A stretch of DNA of 64,000 nucleotides, taken from contig DATGZN010000093.1 of the NCBI GenBank assembly GCA_035297145.1, positions 124,001-188,000 on the forward strand, read 5' to 3'. How positions within the stretch are numbered: the stretch's first letter is position 1; every line of letters starts with the position of its first letter. Shown here piece after piece: positions 1-8,709 of this stretch. Made by a program: the position numbers and the translations under genes. This DNA comes from QHXW01 sp035297145 (GTDB taxonomy: Bacteria; Acidobacteriota; Terriglobia; Bryobacterales; Bryobacteraceae). The notes beneath the pieces were generated by a model. It was not told the DNA's origin, did no database searches, and saw only the letters and a program-made list of their open reading frames with translations.

Positions 1-290
1 ACAACGGGCTGTGGTTTACACCGCTGCGCGAGGCGCTGGACGCGTTCTTCGAAACGGTGTCGTCAACCACGACGGGCGAAGTGACGCTCCGGCTGTACAA
101 AGGCAATCTGGAACCGGTGAGCCGTAAGTCCCCGTATTCGCTTTACTCGCTCGACATCGCCAGCTTCACCATGGGCGCGAGCTACGATCAGAAAGACGCG
201 CGCGGGTTCATCAACCTGATCGGGCTGCCGATCCAGGTGCGAGCGGCCCTTGAAGCCAAAAAGAGCGGCAAGCCCGCGGCACACGCATGA
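1..290 (+). CDS. argG: Argininosuccinate synthase, C-terminal part (5' end outside window)
   Basis: Open from the window edge (in-frame codons from base 3) to a TGA at 288-290, so only about 95 C-terminal residues are visible. They match the end of argininosuccinate synthase, the ATP-dependent ligase joining citrulline and aspartate in arginine synthesis: a helix with FTPLREALDAFF, then GEVTLRLYKGNLEPV, the S-x-YSLYS stretch and the ASYDQKDARGFINL tail are typical of the family. The stop overlaps the argH start (ATGA, 287-290), which implies translational coupling. The catalytic P-loop is in the missing part. Identity rests on the tail and on argH following directly. Confidence 0.9.
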   Translation, partial: NGLWFTPLREALDAFFETVSSTTTGEVTLRLYKGNLEPVSRKSPYSLYSLDIASFTMGASYDQKDARGFINLIGLPIQVRAALEAKKSGKPAAHA

Positions 291-1669
291 AGCTGTGGGG
301 AGGGCGCTTCGAGAGCGGGCCCTCCGAAGTTTTCGAGCGCTTCTCCGGCTCCCTGCATTTCGATAAGCGGCTGATCGACGCCGATATTCGCGGCTCGCAG
401 GCGTTTGCCCGCGCGCTCGAACGTGTGGGGATCCTCACCGCGGAAGAACGCGGCCGTATTGTCGAAGCTTTCGAACAAATCCGCACGGAAGCGCACGACT
501 CCGCGTTTTTCGATGGCGCGACCGATGAAGATGTCCACACGCTGGTGATCCGCAAACTCAAGGAGCGAGCAGGGGACGTCGCGGATAAGATCCACACAGG
601 CCGCAGCCGCAACGAGCAGGTGTCGCTCGATATGCGGCTGTGGCTGCGTGAGGAGTGTGACCGCGTGCGCGGGCTGATGGCTGATCTTGCGGTTGCGCTG
701 CTCGATCTTGCAGGGCGATATCCGGATGCCGTGATTCCCGGCTACACGCATATGCGCCGCGCACAGGCGGTGCTCTGGCCGCACTACTTGCTGGCTTATT
801 TTGAGATGCTGTTCCGCGATGCGGAGCGTTTCTCGGAAGCGCGGCGGCGCGCCAATATCCTGCCGCTCGGCTCCGGTGCGCTAGCCGGCAGCGGGTTTCC
901 GTTCGACCGCGAGGCCATCGCGCGCGATCTCGGTTTCGAAGCAATTACGCGCAACAGCATGGATGTTTCCGCCGATCGCGATTTCGTTCTCGACTTCCTT
1001 TATGCGGCATCGACCACCATGCTGCACCTGAGCCGGCTGGCGGAGGATTGGATTCTCTACTCGAGCGAGGAGTTCAGTTGGCTGGAACTGGGTGACGGCG
1101 TGACCAGCGGATCGAGCCTGATGCCGCAAAAGAAGAATCCGGATTCGCTCGAGCTGATTCGCGGCAAATGCGGGCGCGTCATCGGATGTTTGAACGCAAT
1201 GTTAGTGACCATGAAGGGCCTGCCGTTGACGTACAATCGCGACATGCAGGAGGATAAAGAGCCGCTGTTCGAGGCTGCCGATCAATTGGCGGGATCGCTC
1301 GAAATGGCTCGCGTGGTTGCCGATTCCGTGAAGCTAAGTGCGGAGCGGCCGCGCGAAGCCGCCGCCGATAGCTGGGTAGTAGCGACAGACCTGGCCGAGG
1401 CCCTCTCACGGGCCGGCGTTCCGTTTCACCGTGCGCATCAAATTGTCGGCAAGCTAGTGCTCGAAAGCGTGCGGCGCGGCAAGAAGCCCGCGCAATGGAC
1501 GGCGGCTGAGCTGGCGGCATTCGCCCCTGAATTCCAGCCGGAAATGGCGCGGCTGCTCGATCCCGCCGAAGGCATGAAGTCGCGTGAAGTACCCGGCGGA
1601 ACGGGACCCGCGGCGGTGAGGCAAGCGCTGGCCGACGCTCGCGTACGCCTCGCTCAAATGCGCGCATGA
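287..1669 (+). CDS. argH: Argininosuccinate lyase
   Basis: 460 residues, normal family length. Cytosolic lyase of the fumarase/aspartase superfamily that splits argininosuccinate to arginine and fumarate, the last step of arginine synthesis. The N-terminus KLWGGRF, the HTGRSRNEQ segment (about residues 104-112), the GYTHMRRAQ helix and the superfamily signature GSSLMPQKKNPD (about 275-286, flexible loop with the catalytic serine) are all present. The ATG start overlaps the argG stop by 4 bases and its own stop overlaps the argR start in the same way (1666-1669), so argG-argH-argR are coupled. No sign of damage. Confidence 0.97.
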   Translation: MKLWGGRFESGPSEVFERFSGSLHFDKRLIDADIRGSQAFARALERVGILTAEERGRIVEAFEQIRTEAHDSAFFDGATDEDVHTLVIRKLKERAGDVADKIHTGRSRNEQVSLDMRLWLREECDRVRGLMADLAVALLDLAGRYPDAVIPGYTHMRRAQAVLWPHYLLAYFEMLFRDAERFSEARRRANILPLGSGALAGSGFPFDREAIARDLGFEAITRNSMDVSADRDFVLDFLYAASTTMLHLSRLAEDWILYSSEEFSWLELGDGVTSGSSLMPQKKNPDSLELIRGKCGRVIGCLNAMLVTMKGLPLTYNRDMQEDKEPLFEAADQLAGSLEMARVVADSVKLSAERPREAAADSWVVATDLAEALSRAGVPFHRAHQIVGKLVLESVRRGKKPAQWTAAELAAFAPEFQPEMARLLDPAEGMKSREVPGGTGPAAVRQALADARVRLAQMRA

Positions 1670-2106
1670 GCAAGAGCTTCCGCCAGGGACAGATTCTCAA
1701 ACTGGTCCACGCGAAGTCCATTTACACGCAGGACGAGTTGGCTCAAGAGCTGAAAAAACTCGGTGTCACCGCCACGCAAGTGACGCTCTCGCGGGACATC
1801 CGCGAACTCGGGCTCGCCAAGACGCCCGAGGGCTACCGCCAGATCACGGCGTCAGAAGCTGGTCCGACACTGGAAACGCTCGCCGCTGAATTCCTGCTCG
1901 ACGTGCGCCTGGCGCAGAACCTGATCGTACTGAAGACCTCGCCGGGTCACGCCAATTCCGTAGCCGTTGCGCTGGATGACAGAGAGTGGCCGGAAGTCGT
2001 CGGCACCTTGGCGGGCGACGACACGATTCTCGTCATTGCCGCGGATAACGCTACGGCGGAATCGGTGCGAGCGAAGTTTCTCGCGATGCTACAGAGCGAG
2101 CGATAG
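1666..2106 (+). CDS. argR: Arginine repressor ArgR
   Basis: 146 residues. The N-terminal winged-helix half (about 1-75) carries the TLSRDIRELG recognition segment. The C-terminal half (about 80-146) has the hexamerisation/arginine-binding core with the GTLAGDDTILVIA motif. Known role of the family: an arginine-dependent hexamer that binds ARG boxes and represses biosynthesis. Here it is the last gene of the arg operon, overlapping argH by ATGA, so it would be made with the enzymes it controls, a simple feedback loop. The operator should lie upstream of the operon, outside the window. Confidence 0.96.
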   Translation: MSKSFRQGQILKLVHAKSIYTQDELAQELKKLGVTATQVTLSRDIRELGLAKTPEGYRQITASEAGPTLETLAAEFLLDVRLAQNLIVLKTSPGHANSVAVALDDREWPEVVGTLAGDDTILVIAADNATAESVRAKFLAMLQSER

Positions 2107-2220
2107 CACAGCCACGGGGTACGAGCTGTTGTCTTTATTCCACGGAACTGATAAAAGGAGAGCAGCGCGCGGGGCGCATCCAGTCCGCGGAAAGGGCCGT
2201 GCCCACCCACCTAACAACTT

Positions 2221-2241
2221 GAAGGTCACGAACCTTCTTTC
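2221..2241 (+). terminator. Weak hairpin after argR
   Basis: GAAGGT and ACCTTC form a perfect 6-bp stem around the 5-base loop CACGA, followed by a short TTTC. It lies in the 181-bp gap between argR and the ankyrin gene. The stem is short and the U-tract poor, so this is at best a weak terminator. Otherwise the gap shows only the Shine-Dalgarno sequence of the next gene near 2276. Confidence 0.25.
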
Positions 2242-2287
2242 AGCCTGATTCGTGCGGACTCCAGGCATGTACTGAAAGGAGATTCGG

Positions 2288-3559
2288 ATGTTTCCCAATC
2301 CGCAAGACGCCCTTCCGCTTCCGCCCCAACCGAACATCGAGCGCTACAAGAAGATCGCAAAGGAACTGATCAAGGCCTGCAAATCAGGTGAGCCCGCCGC
2401 CATTCGCGGTTGGGCTAAAGAATGGATTGAGAGTCTAAGTGAGTTGTCTGGCTTAGCGATCACGCCCGAGCTTCCGGTGCGCATGCAAAGCTGGATCGAA
2501 GAAGTCGCAGAGTTCGCGCAGCGCAAGTTGCTGGATGGCGATAAGAAGTGCGCCCTCACCGACGCACAATTCGTTATCGCGCGGTCCCACGGGTTCGAAA
2601 GCTGGCCGAAGTTCACCCAGCATGTCAACGCCTTGGCTTCCGAAGCGAGATTTGAAGCGGCGGCCGACGCGATTGTGAGTGGCGACATCGGCACCCTCCA
2701 ACGCTTGCTGCGAGAGGAGCCCGTGCTCATTCACGCGCGTTCCCGGCGTCAACACGGCGCAACGCTGCTGCATTACGTTTCGGCGAACGGTGTCGAGGGC
2801 TATCGGCAGAAGACGCCCAGGAACATCGTGGACATTGCGGAGACATTACTGCGAGCGGGAGCCGAAGTCGATGCGATTGCGAATGTGTATGGCGGCGGAT
2901 GCACGACTCTAGAGCTAGCCGCCACCAGCGTTCATCCTGAGCGTGCAGGTGTCCAAGAGGCGCTGCTTCAGATGTTGCTCGACTACGGTGCGAATATCGA
3001 CCAGCCCTCAGGAGCCGGCAACGGGCAATCCATGGTGACCGGCTGTCTGGCAAACGGACGCTTAAAGGCTGCCGAGTTTCTCACCAGCCGCGGAGCACAT
3101 GTCGACTTCGTTGCGGCAGCGGGCCTTGGCCGGCTCGATCTGGTCGAGGCTTTCTACCCTCAGGTCACCGAGGAGCAACTGAGGGACGCGTTTCTTTGGG
3201 CATGCGAATACGGCCGGAACACTGTTGTCGAGTTTCTGCTCGCAAAGGGAGCGGACCTTGCCGCTCACAGCCGCGATGGTCAGACCGCATTGCACTGGGC
3301 GGTAATCGGCGGGCAACTCGACACGGTGAAGTTGCTGCTACGCCACAAAGCCCCGCTGGAAGTCGAGAACACCTACGGAGGCACAGTGCTCGGGCAGGCC
3401 CTGTGGTCGGCTGCGCACGGCGGTGATCCGGAACTCTACGTGGCGATCCTCGAAACGCTAGACGAAGCGGGCGCGAAAGTTCCACAGAGTCACGCCTCGG
3501 TAAATGGACAAGTCGATCGCTGGCTCGATCAGCATGGATGCCACGCCGAGCCGGCCTGA
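2288..3559 (+). CDS. Ankyrin-repeat protein
   Basis: 423 residues, ATG preceded by AAAGGAGA (near 2275-2282). The first 120 residues are helical and non-repetitive, with a stretch around SHGFESWPKFTQHV that often precedes ankyrin repeats in soil-bacterial proteins. From about residue 125 onward ankyrin-type units recur: TLLHYVSANG, ETLLRAGAEVDA, MLLDYGANID, EFLTSRGAHVDF, EFLLAKGADLAAHSRDGQTALHWAV, KLLLRHKAPLE. No signal peptide or membrane segment, so probably a cytosolic protein-binding scaffold. The partner cannot be told from context: it stands between the arg operon and a lipase gene. Confidence 0.85.
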   Translation: MFPNPQDALPLPPQPNIERYKKIAKELIKACKSGEPAAIRGWAKEWIESLSELSGLAITPELPVRMQSWIEEVAEFAQRKLLDGDKKCALTDAQFVIARSHGFESWPKFTQHVNALASEARFEAAADAIVSGDIGTLQRLLREEPVLIHARSRRQHGATLLHYVSANGVEGYRQKTPRNIVDIAETLLRAGAEVDAIANVYGGGCTTLELAATSVHPERAGVQEALLQMLLDYGANIDQPSGAGNGQSMVTGCLANGRLKAAEFLTSRGAHVDFVAAAGLGRLDLVEAFYPQVTEEQLRDAFLWACEYGRNTVVEFLLAKGADLAAHSRDGQTALHWAVIGGQLDTVKLLLRHKAPLEVENTYGGTVLGQALWSAAHGGDPELYVAILETLDEAGAKVPQSHASVNGQVDRWLDQHGCHAEPA

Positions 3560-3653
3560 TCCAAACCGATTTCGAGGCCTATAGAGCTCGATGCAGCGAT
3601 ATGCTACCCTCGTCCCGGAACTGTGAAAGAACGCACCGAGGAGGGTGCGAGCC

Positions 3654-4586
3654 ATGACTCCTGCGGTTTCTACGAGTCTGAACTTTCGTTTGCTGTGCGC
3701 ATGTGGCTGCGCATACGACATCGTACCCGGCGGATGTGCCTACACGCCGGATTCGGTCTATAGCCCCGCTGCGGGCTACACCAGCACACCTAAGCCGGTC
3801 TGCGGCGGCATTGACTCAATCAATGCGTGCCTGGTAGGAGAGAACGCCGACGGAATCATCGTGGCGTTCCGTGGAACGCTGCCACCATCACTCAAAGATC
3901 CGGAGAGCCTGCTCAACTGGCTGGAGGACTTTTTCGACGTGCCCAAGCCGGCGCCGAATGTTCCCGGCCAGGTTCATAGCGGATTCTACGAGGCGACCAT
4001 GTCGATCATCGCCGGCGTGGCCGCGGCGGCGCAGCGCCTGAACCCAGGGCCGTCCAAGAAAATCCTGGTGACGGGGCACAGCCTCGGCGGCGCGATGGCC
4101 TCTATCGGCGCGTACATCCTGAGCCAGACCTACCGCCTCCCGATTCAGCAGGTGGTCACCTTCGCTTCACCCAGGCCAGGCGACACCGGGTTCCGGACAG
4201 GGTATCAGGCTGTGATCAACAACCAGGTGCGTTATGAGAATTACGACGACATAGTTCCGCTCGTGCCGCCGTCGGCCAGTTTTATTGATGCCGCTGTCGC
4301 GGTGCTAGCTCTGGTTCCTGATGTCGGAAACGATTTGGCGAATCTCTTCAAGAGCGCGGAAGGGTGGAACTATGTGCCGGTCGGCAGCGAGCTGTTCATT
4401 GAGGCTGACAAGCACACGATCATTCCGAACGAACCCATCGGGTCTCAGACCTGGGACGTGGTGAAGGAATTCGGCGAGGATTTAGCGGACGTGGACTTCT
4501 CCTCCTTCGCCGCCGCCCACACGATTTCGCCGGGAGGCGGCTACTACCGGGCGCTCTCCTCGACGGCGATGGCCGCGGCTGGCTAG
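3654..4586 (+). CDS. Class 3 (fungal-type) lipase family protein
   Basis: 310 residues from ATG 3654. An in-frame GTG at 3645 exists but sits directly on GAGGAGG (3638-3644), whereas the ATG is about 9 bases from it, so the ATG is preferred. Alpha/beta hydrolase of the lipase class 3 family: the oxyanion region IIVAFRGTL, a conserved WLEDFF, HSGFYEA, and the nucleophile elbow GHSLGGAMA with Ser143 (codon at 4080), followed by VTFASPRPGD and YDDIVPLVPP, which supplies the catalytic Asp; His is probably in DKHTI. Expected to hydrolyse acylglycerols or other esters. The N-terminus has several Cys (CACGCAYD) and no clear signal peptide. Converges on the citrate synthase gene 11 bp away. Confidence 0.85.
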   Translation: MTPAVSTSLNFRLLCACGCAYDIVPGGCAYTPDSVYSPAAGYTSTPKPVCGGIDSINACLVGENADGIIVAFRGTLPPSLKDPESLLNWLEDFFDVPKPAPNVPGQVHSGFYEATMSIIAGVAAAAQRLNPGPSKKILVTGHSLGGAMASIGAYILSQTYRLPIQQVVTFASPRPGDTGFRTGYQAVINNQVRYENYDDIVPLVPPSASFIDAAVAVLALVPDVGNDLANLFKSAEGWNYVPVGSELFIEADKHTIIPNEPIGSQTWDVVKEFGEDLADVDFSSFAAAHTISPGGGYYRALSSTAMAAAG

Positions 4587-4597
4587 GCTCCCATTCG

Positions 4598-5719
4598 TCA
4601 CGCCCCGTTCATCGGAGCCGGATGGTAGTGGAGATCCACCGGGCCTACATAGGTGGATTGCGGCCGGATCAGCCGTCCCTCGCGAAGCTGCTCCAAGCAG
4701 TGCGCGGACCAGCCTAGGACGCGGCCGACAGCAAACGTGGGCGTAAACAATTCGAGCGGCAGTCCAAGACCATGCAAGAGGAGCGCCGTGTAGAATTCGA
4801 CATTGGTGTCGAGCGGGCGGTCCGGTTTACGTTCGCGAAGCAGGCGCAGCGCGGTAGCTTCCACGCTCCGCGCAAGCTCGTAGAGGCGCTTGTCGCCACC
4901 TGTCGAATAGAACCGATCGGCGGCGCGGGCCAGGACATCCGCCCGCGGATCGCGCACCCTGTAGATTCTGTGTCCGAATCCCATGAGGCGCTCACCCCGA
5001 TCGAGCTTGGCGCGGATGAAGGCTTCGGCGCGCTCCGGACTGCCGATTTCGAAGACCATCTGAAGCGCGGGACCGGGCGCTCCTCCGTGCAGCGGACCTT
5101 TGAGCGCGCCCACTGCGCCGGTGATCGCGGAGATGACGTCCGACTGAGTGGAGACGATGACTCTTGCCGCAAAAGTGGAGGCATTAAGGCCGTGATCGCA
5201 GACGGTGTTGAGGTAGGTTTCTAACGCACGGGCGCGATCACCGGTTGGTTCGGCGCCGGACAGTTGATGTAGATAGTGGGCCGCGTGCGAAAGATCGGAG
5301 CGGATGGGAACGGGTGGCTCGCCGTTGCAAAAACGCCAATAGGTTCCCACGATTGCCGGAAAAGCCGCGATGGCGGCAATGGCATCCTCCAGGGGGTTCT
5401 CCGCCCGGCCGAGGCTGAGAATGGGCACAGCCATGCGCAGGGCATCCATAGGCGTCGTATTCGCAGCCGCGGCTTCGCGAAGGACTTCGATTGCACCGTG
5501 AGGCAGCGCTCGCCGTCCGGCCAACTCCTTGGCGAAGGCCACGCGCTCCGCTGGTTCCGGCAGGCGGCCCTGCAAGAGCAGATGCGCAACTTCCTCAAAA
5601 GTGGCGTATGGCGCCAGATCCTCCACTGCGTACCCGGCGAGGGTGAGCCGCCCAGCCTCACCATCCACATGGCTCAAGCGCGTGGTGGCGGCCACAACTC
5701 CTTCCAGTCCATTGGTCAC
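4598..5719 (-). CDS. Citrate synthase (type II-like, short form)
   Basis: 373 residues if started at GTG 5719 (TNGLEGVVAATTRLSHVDGE), the usual N-terminus of short bacterial citrate or methylcitrate synthases. The frame can be extended to TTG 5773, but that adds 18 unfamiliar residues and runs through the dyad at 5740-5759. Condenses oxaloacetate with acetyl-CoA, or propionyl-CoA in methylcitrate synthases. Active-site elements are intact: DHGLNASTFAARV, GPLHGGAPG, GFGHRIYRVRDPR, the Asp in LDTNVEFYTALLL and the Arg of GRVLGWSAH. Transcribed divergently from a second citrate synthase fused to a DNA-binding domain. Which acyl-CoA is used cannot be decided from sequence alone. Confidence 0.92.
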   Translation of the reverse strand: MTNGLEGVVAATTRLSHVDGEAGRLTLAGYAVEDLAPYATFEEVAHLLLQGRLPEPAERVAFAKELAGRRALPHGAIEVLREAAAANTTPMDALRMAVPILSLGRAENPLEDAIAAIAAFPAIVGTYWRFCNGEPPVPIRSDLSHAAHYLHQLSGAEPTGDRARALETYLNTVCDHGLNASTFAARVIVSTQSDVISAITGAVGALKGPLHGGAPGPALQMVFEIGSPERAEAFIRAKLDRGERLMGFGHRIYRVRDPRADVLARAADRFYSTGGDKRLYELARSVEATALRLLRERKPDRPLDTNVEFYTALLLHGLGLPLELFTPTFAVGRVLGWSAHCLEQLREGRLIRPQSTYVGPVDLHYHPAPMNGA

Positions 5720-5739
5720 ACTTTCATGATTGAACGGCA

Positions 5740-5759
5740 CACGTTGTATCGTCAACGTG
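5740..5759. promoter_or_regulatory. Perfect 7-6-7 dyad between divergent citrate synthase genes
   Basis: CACGTTG-TATCGT-CAACGTG is a perfect inverted repeat with 7-base arms and a 6-base spacer. It lies 17 bases upstream of the + strand citrate synthase ATG and about 20 bases upstream of the proposed - strand GTG, overlapping the place of the -35 region of the + strand promoter. It looks like an operator for a dimeric regulator. The HTH domain fused to the neighbouring citrate synthase is an obvious candidate binder (inference). Confidence 0.55.
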
Positions 5760-5760
5760 G

Positions 5761-5770
5761 ATTGTAGAAT
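5761..5770. promoter_or_regulatory. Overlapping divergent -10 boxes
   Basis: TAGAAT (5765-5770) on the + strand is 6 bases from the ATG at 5777, and TACAAT (5766-5761) reads on the - strand. With so little room the + strand message would be leaderless, which fits the absence of any Shine-Dalgarno sequence before ATG 5777. The -35 matches are poor (TTGTAT at 5744-5749 with a 15-base spacer), so the assignment is tentative. Confidence 0.3.
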
Positions 5771-5776
5771 CAATGT

Positions 5777-7012
5777 ATGGCAACGGATCGACGCTACTTG
5801 ACGGCGAAGCAGGCCGCGGACGCGCTGGGTGTGACGCTTGCGACGCTATACGCGTACAAAAGCCGAGGCCAATTGCAGTCGGAGCCCGCACCGGGCCGTC
5901 CGCGAGAGCACCGGTACCATCGGGAAGACATAGAGCGGCTACGAGAACGCAAAGAGACGCGGCGCGACCCAGCGAAGGCAGCCGCTCGTGGACTGCATTG
6001 GGGAAGCCCCGTGCTCCCGTCGGGCATCACGCTCATACATGATGGCAAGCTTTACTATCGCGGCCGGGATGCGCTGAAGCTGGCCGAGAGCGCGACACTC
6101 GAGCAGGTGGCCGAGTTGTTGTGGGCGGTGGAAGCGCCGGAACTTGGGGGACTGTTCGACCAACCTTGCGCGCTGTCGCGTCAACAAGTGGCTCATATTC
6201 GGATGTGCACCAAAGATCCGATGGTGAAGATGCAGATGGCGTTGTCGCTGGCAGGGGCGATGGATCTGGCATCGTACGACTTGCGTCCAGCGGCGGTCCG
6301 CCAGGCAGGAGCACGGATCTTTCGGTTGCTCGCAACTGTTGTCGCGGGGCGAGACTCGCGAGTTCCCGTTCACTTGGCTCTCGAAGCCGTATGGCCTCCC
6401 AAGAAGGCAGCAGTTGGCGAGGTGATTCGCATGGCATTGGTGCTATGCGCGGATCACGAACTGAATGTGTCCGCGTTTGCGGCCAGGTGCACGGCGTCGG
6501 CCGGGGCCTCGCCGTATGACGCCGTGTCGGCTGCCATGGCGGCGCTGAAGGGATCGCGACACGGTGGCGAAACATGGCGTGTATCGGCGTTATTTGCGGA
6601 AACGGGAACGCCTGGACGCGCACGCAATATGGTGGCGAATCGGCTGCGTCGTGGAGAGCGCTTGCCGGGATTCGGTCATCCCCTCTACCCAGCCGGCGAT
6701 CCACGGGCAGCAATGTTGATGCGGCTGGCAGAAGCCAGCGGCAATCGCAAGGAGTGGGCTCTGGTACGGGCACTCGCCCGCGCGGCTCGCGAGCTGCTCC
6801 ACGACCCTCCGAATCTGGATTTCGGGCTGGTGGCTTTGGCGCGGACCTACCGCTTGCCCGCACACGCACCCATTGTCTTGTTCGCGTTGGGCCGGACGGC
6901 CGGATGGATCGCGCACGCAATTGAGCAATACGGGTCGGGCGAGTTGATCCGCCCGCGCGCCAACTACACCGGGCCGGATCCCGAGGCCGCCACTCTGCCA
7001 GGGCGGAGTTGA
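5777..7012 (+). CDS. Citrate synthase with N-terminal MerR-like helix-turn-helix domain
   Basis: 411 residues. The first 60 or so form an excisionase/MerR-like HTH: LTAKQAADALGVTLATLYAY is the helix-turn-helix, followed by SRGQLQSEP and the wing YHREDIERLRERK. The rest is a citrate synthase fold with GITLIHDGKLYYRGRDA, ADHELNVSAFAARC, the His of GSRHGGETW, GFGHPLYPAGDPRA, the Asp in LDFGLVALAR and the Arg of GRTAGWIAHAIEQ, so the catalytic set appears complete. Such fusions exist in databases as citrate synthase family proteins of unknown role. It starts 57 bases from the divergent ordinary citrate synthase and overlaps the next gene by 4 bases (TTGA). A metabolite-sensing regulator, an enzyme, or both are possible. 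Confidence 0.88.
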   Translation: MATDRRYLTAKQAADALGVTLATLYAYKSRGQLQSEPAPGRPREHRYHREDIERLRERKETRRDPAKAAARGLHWGSPVLPSGITLIHDGKLYYRGRDALKLAESATLEQVAELLWAVEAPELGGLFDQPCALSRQQVAHIRMCTKDPMVKMQMALSLAGAMDLASYDLRPAAVRQAGARIFRLLATVVAGRDSRVPVHLALEAVWPPKKAAVGEVIRMALVLCADHELNVSAFAARCTASAGASPYDAVSAAMAALKGSRHGGETWRVSALFAETGTPGRARNMVANRLRRGERLPGFGHPLYPAGDPRAAMLMRLAEASGNRKEWALVRALARAARELLHDPPNLDFGLVALARTYRLPAHAPIVLFALGRTAGWIAHAIEQYGSGELIRPRANYTGPDPEAATLPGRS

Positions 7013-8682
7013 TACTCGCTAGAATTGTCGACAGAGTGTTCAGGATTCTCAGTTTGGTCGCGGGGTGTGCGTGTCTGTGGTTGGTGCTCTATGGAGCCGG
7101 AGGAACCGCGCCTCCGGTGGAACCCATTCGATTCGAAGATGTCGTGGCCGTGTCGGGCATAGGCTTCGTCCTGGAAAATTGCCCCACTCCTCGAAAACAC
7201 CTGATTGAGACGATGGCTGGCGGCGTTGCTGTCTTCGACTACGATGGCGACGGCCGCCCGGACATCTTCTTCACCAATGGCGCCGAATTGCCTTCGCTCG
7301 CCAAGACCAACAAGAAGTATTGGAATCGCCTCTATCACAACGAAGGCGGCCTCAAGTTTCGCGATGTCACCGAGGAGGCCGGCGTCTCCGGAGATGGTTA
7401 CTCCATGGGAGCCGCGGCGGGAGACTATGACAACGACGGCCACCCGGATCTATTCGTCGCTGGAGTCAATCGCAACATCCTCTATCACAATCTCGGCAAC
7501 GGAAAGTTCGAAGACGTAACCGCAAAGGCGGGTATTCGCAGCGGTGAATGGGCGGTTGCCGCGGGATGGTTTGACTACGACAACGACGGCCGCCTGGATC
7601 TCTGGGTAGTTCATTACGCGAAATGGTCGCCGGACTACGATCGCTTCTGCGGCGACTCAAACCGTGGGATTCGCGTCTACTGTCACCCAAAATATTTCGA
7701 GGGGCTTGCCAGTACCCTCTACCACAACCGGGGTGACGGAACTTTTGAAGATGTTTCCGAGAAGGCGGGGATTGCCTCCTTCGCGGGCCGCGGAATGAGC
7801 CTGGCGTTCGCCGACTACGATCAGGACGGCTATCCCGACGTCTTCGTCACCAATGACAACATGCCGAATTTCCTATTTCACAATCGAGGCAATGGAACGT
7901 TCGAAGAAGTGGCACTTGCGGCCGGCGTCGCTCTGCGTGAAGACGGCAAAGCGGTGGCCAGCATGGGCGCGGATTTTCGGGACTATGACAACGACGGGCG
8001 GCCGGATATCGCCGTAACCGCCCTGGCTCACGAGACCTTTCCGCTTTTCCGAAATACTGGAGGCGGGCACTTCGCGGATGCGACATACTCCAGCCACATG
8101 GCCGCGCTCAGCGCACCGCACAGCGGATGGGGTACCGGCCTTTTCGACTTCAACAACGATGGCTGGAAAGACTTATTCACATCCAACTCCCACGTGAACG
8201 ACCGCGTGGAACTGTTTGAGGCTGCAGCCTATAAGGAGCCCGATTTCGTCTTCGCCAATCTCGGCAATGGAACCTTCACTGGCATGCCTGATGCGGGACT
8301 CAATGAGGTGAAGGCGCACCGCGGGAGCAGTTATGCGGATTTCGACGGCGATGGGCGCATCGACGCCGTGGTCTCCTCGCTCGGGGAATCCGCGGAACTC
8401 TGGCGAAACGTAAGTCCTGGCCAAGATCATTGGATTGCCATCAAGCTTACCGGAACGCGCAGCAATCGCGATGGCATCGGCGCGCATATTCGAATCGGGA
8501 ATCAGTTCAATGACATGACCAGCGCAGTGAGCTATGCATCTTCGAGCCTCGTTCCGGTCCATTTCGGGCTGGGAAAGATGGCGGTCTTGAATAAGATAGA
8601 GATCACTTGGCCCAGCGGTAAGCACCAGGTAATCGAAAACGTCAAAGCCGACCAGGTCCTTACGGTTCGCGAGCCGCAGTAG
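7009..8682 (+). CDS. Secreted FG-GAP/VCBS repeat protein with ASPIC/UnbV domain
   Basis: 557 residues, TTG start overlapping the previous stop (TTGA), so translationally coupled to the HTH-citrate synthase. A hydrophobic N-terminus (ILSLVAGCACLWLVLYGAG) acts as signal or anchor. Seven calcium-binding-type repeats follow: DYDGDGRPDIFF, DYDNDGHPDLFV, DYDNDGRLDLWV, DYDQDGYPDVFV, DYDNDGRPDIAV, DFNNDGWKDLFT and DFDGDGRIDAVV, which together suggest a beta-propeller. The last 80 residues (SNRDGIGAHIRIG, VHFGLG, EITWPSGKHQVIENV) are the ASPIC/UnbV domain of CRTAC1-like proteins, abundant in Solibacter-type genomes. The substrate is unknown; likely an envelope or extracellular binding role. Confidence 0.9.
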   Translation: MILARIVDRVFRILSLVAGCACLWLVLYGAGGTAPPVEPIRFEDVVAVSGIGFVLENCPTPRKHLIETMAGGVAVFDYDGDGRPDIFFTNGAELPSLAKTNKKYWNRLYHNEGGLKFRDVTEEAGVSGDGYSMGAAAGDYDNDGHPDLFVAGVNRNILYHNLGNGKFEDVTAKAGIRSGEWAVAAGWFDYDNDGRLDLWVVHYAKWSPDYDRFCGDSNRGIRVYCHPKYFEGLASTLYHNRGDGTFEDVSEKAGIASFAGRGMSLAFADYDQDGYPDVFVTNDNMPNFLFHNRGNGTFEEVALAAGVALREDGKAVASMGADFRDYDNDGRPDIAVTALAHETFPLFRNTGGGHFADATYSSHMAALSAPHSGWGTGLFDFNNDGWKDLFTSNSHVNDRVELFEAAAYKEPDFVFANLGNGTFTGMPDAGLNEVKAHRGSSYADFDGDGRIDAVVSSLGESAELWRNVSPGQDHWIAIKLTGTRSNRDGIGAHIRIGNQFNDMTSAVSYASSSLVPVHFGLGKMAVLNKIEITWPSGKHQVIENVKADQVLTVREPQ

Positions 8683-8709
8683 CCGGTAACACAATCCGGC
8701 TGAATGCGC

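Noticed and set aside
5720..5773. TTG-initiated N-terminal extension of the - strand citrate synthase
   Set aside because: The added residues do not fit the family and would place coding sequence over the dyad and promoter; GTG 5719 gives the normal N-terminus.
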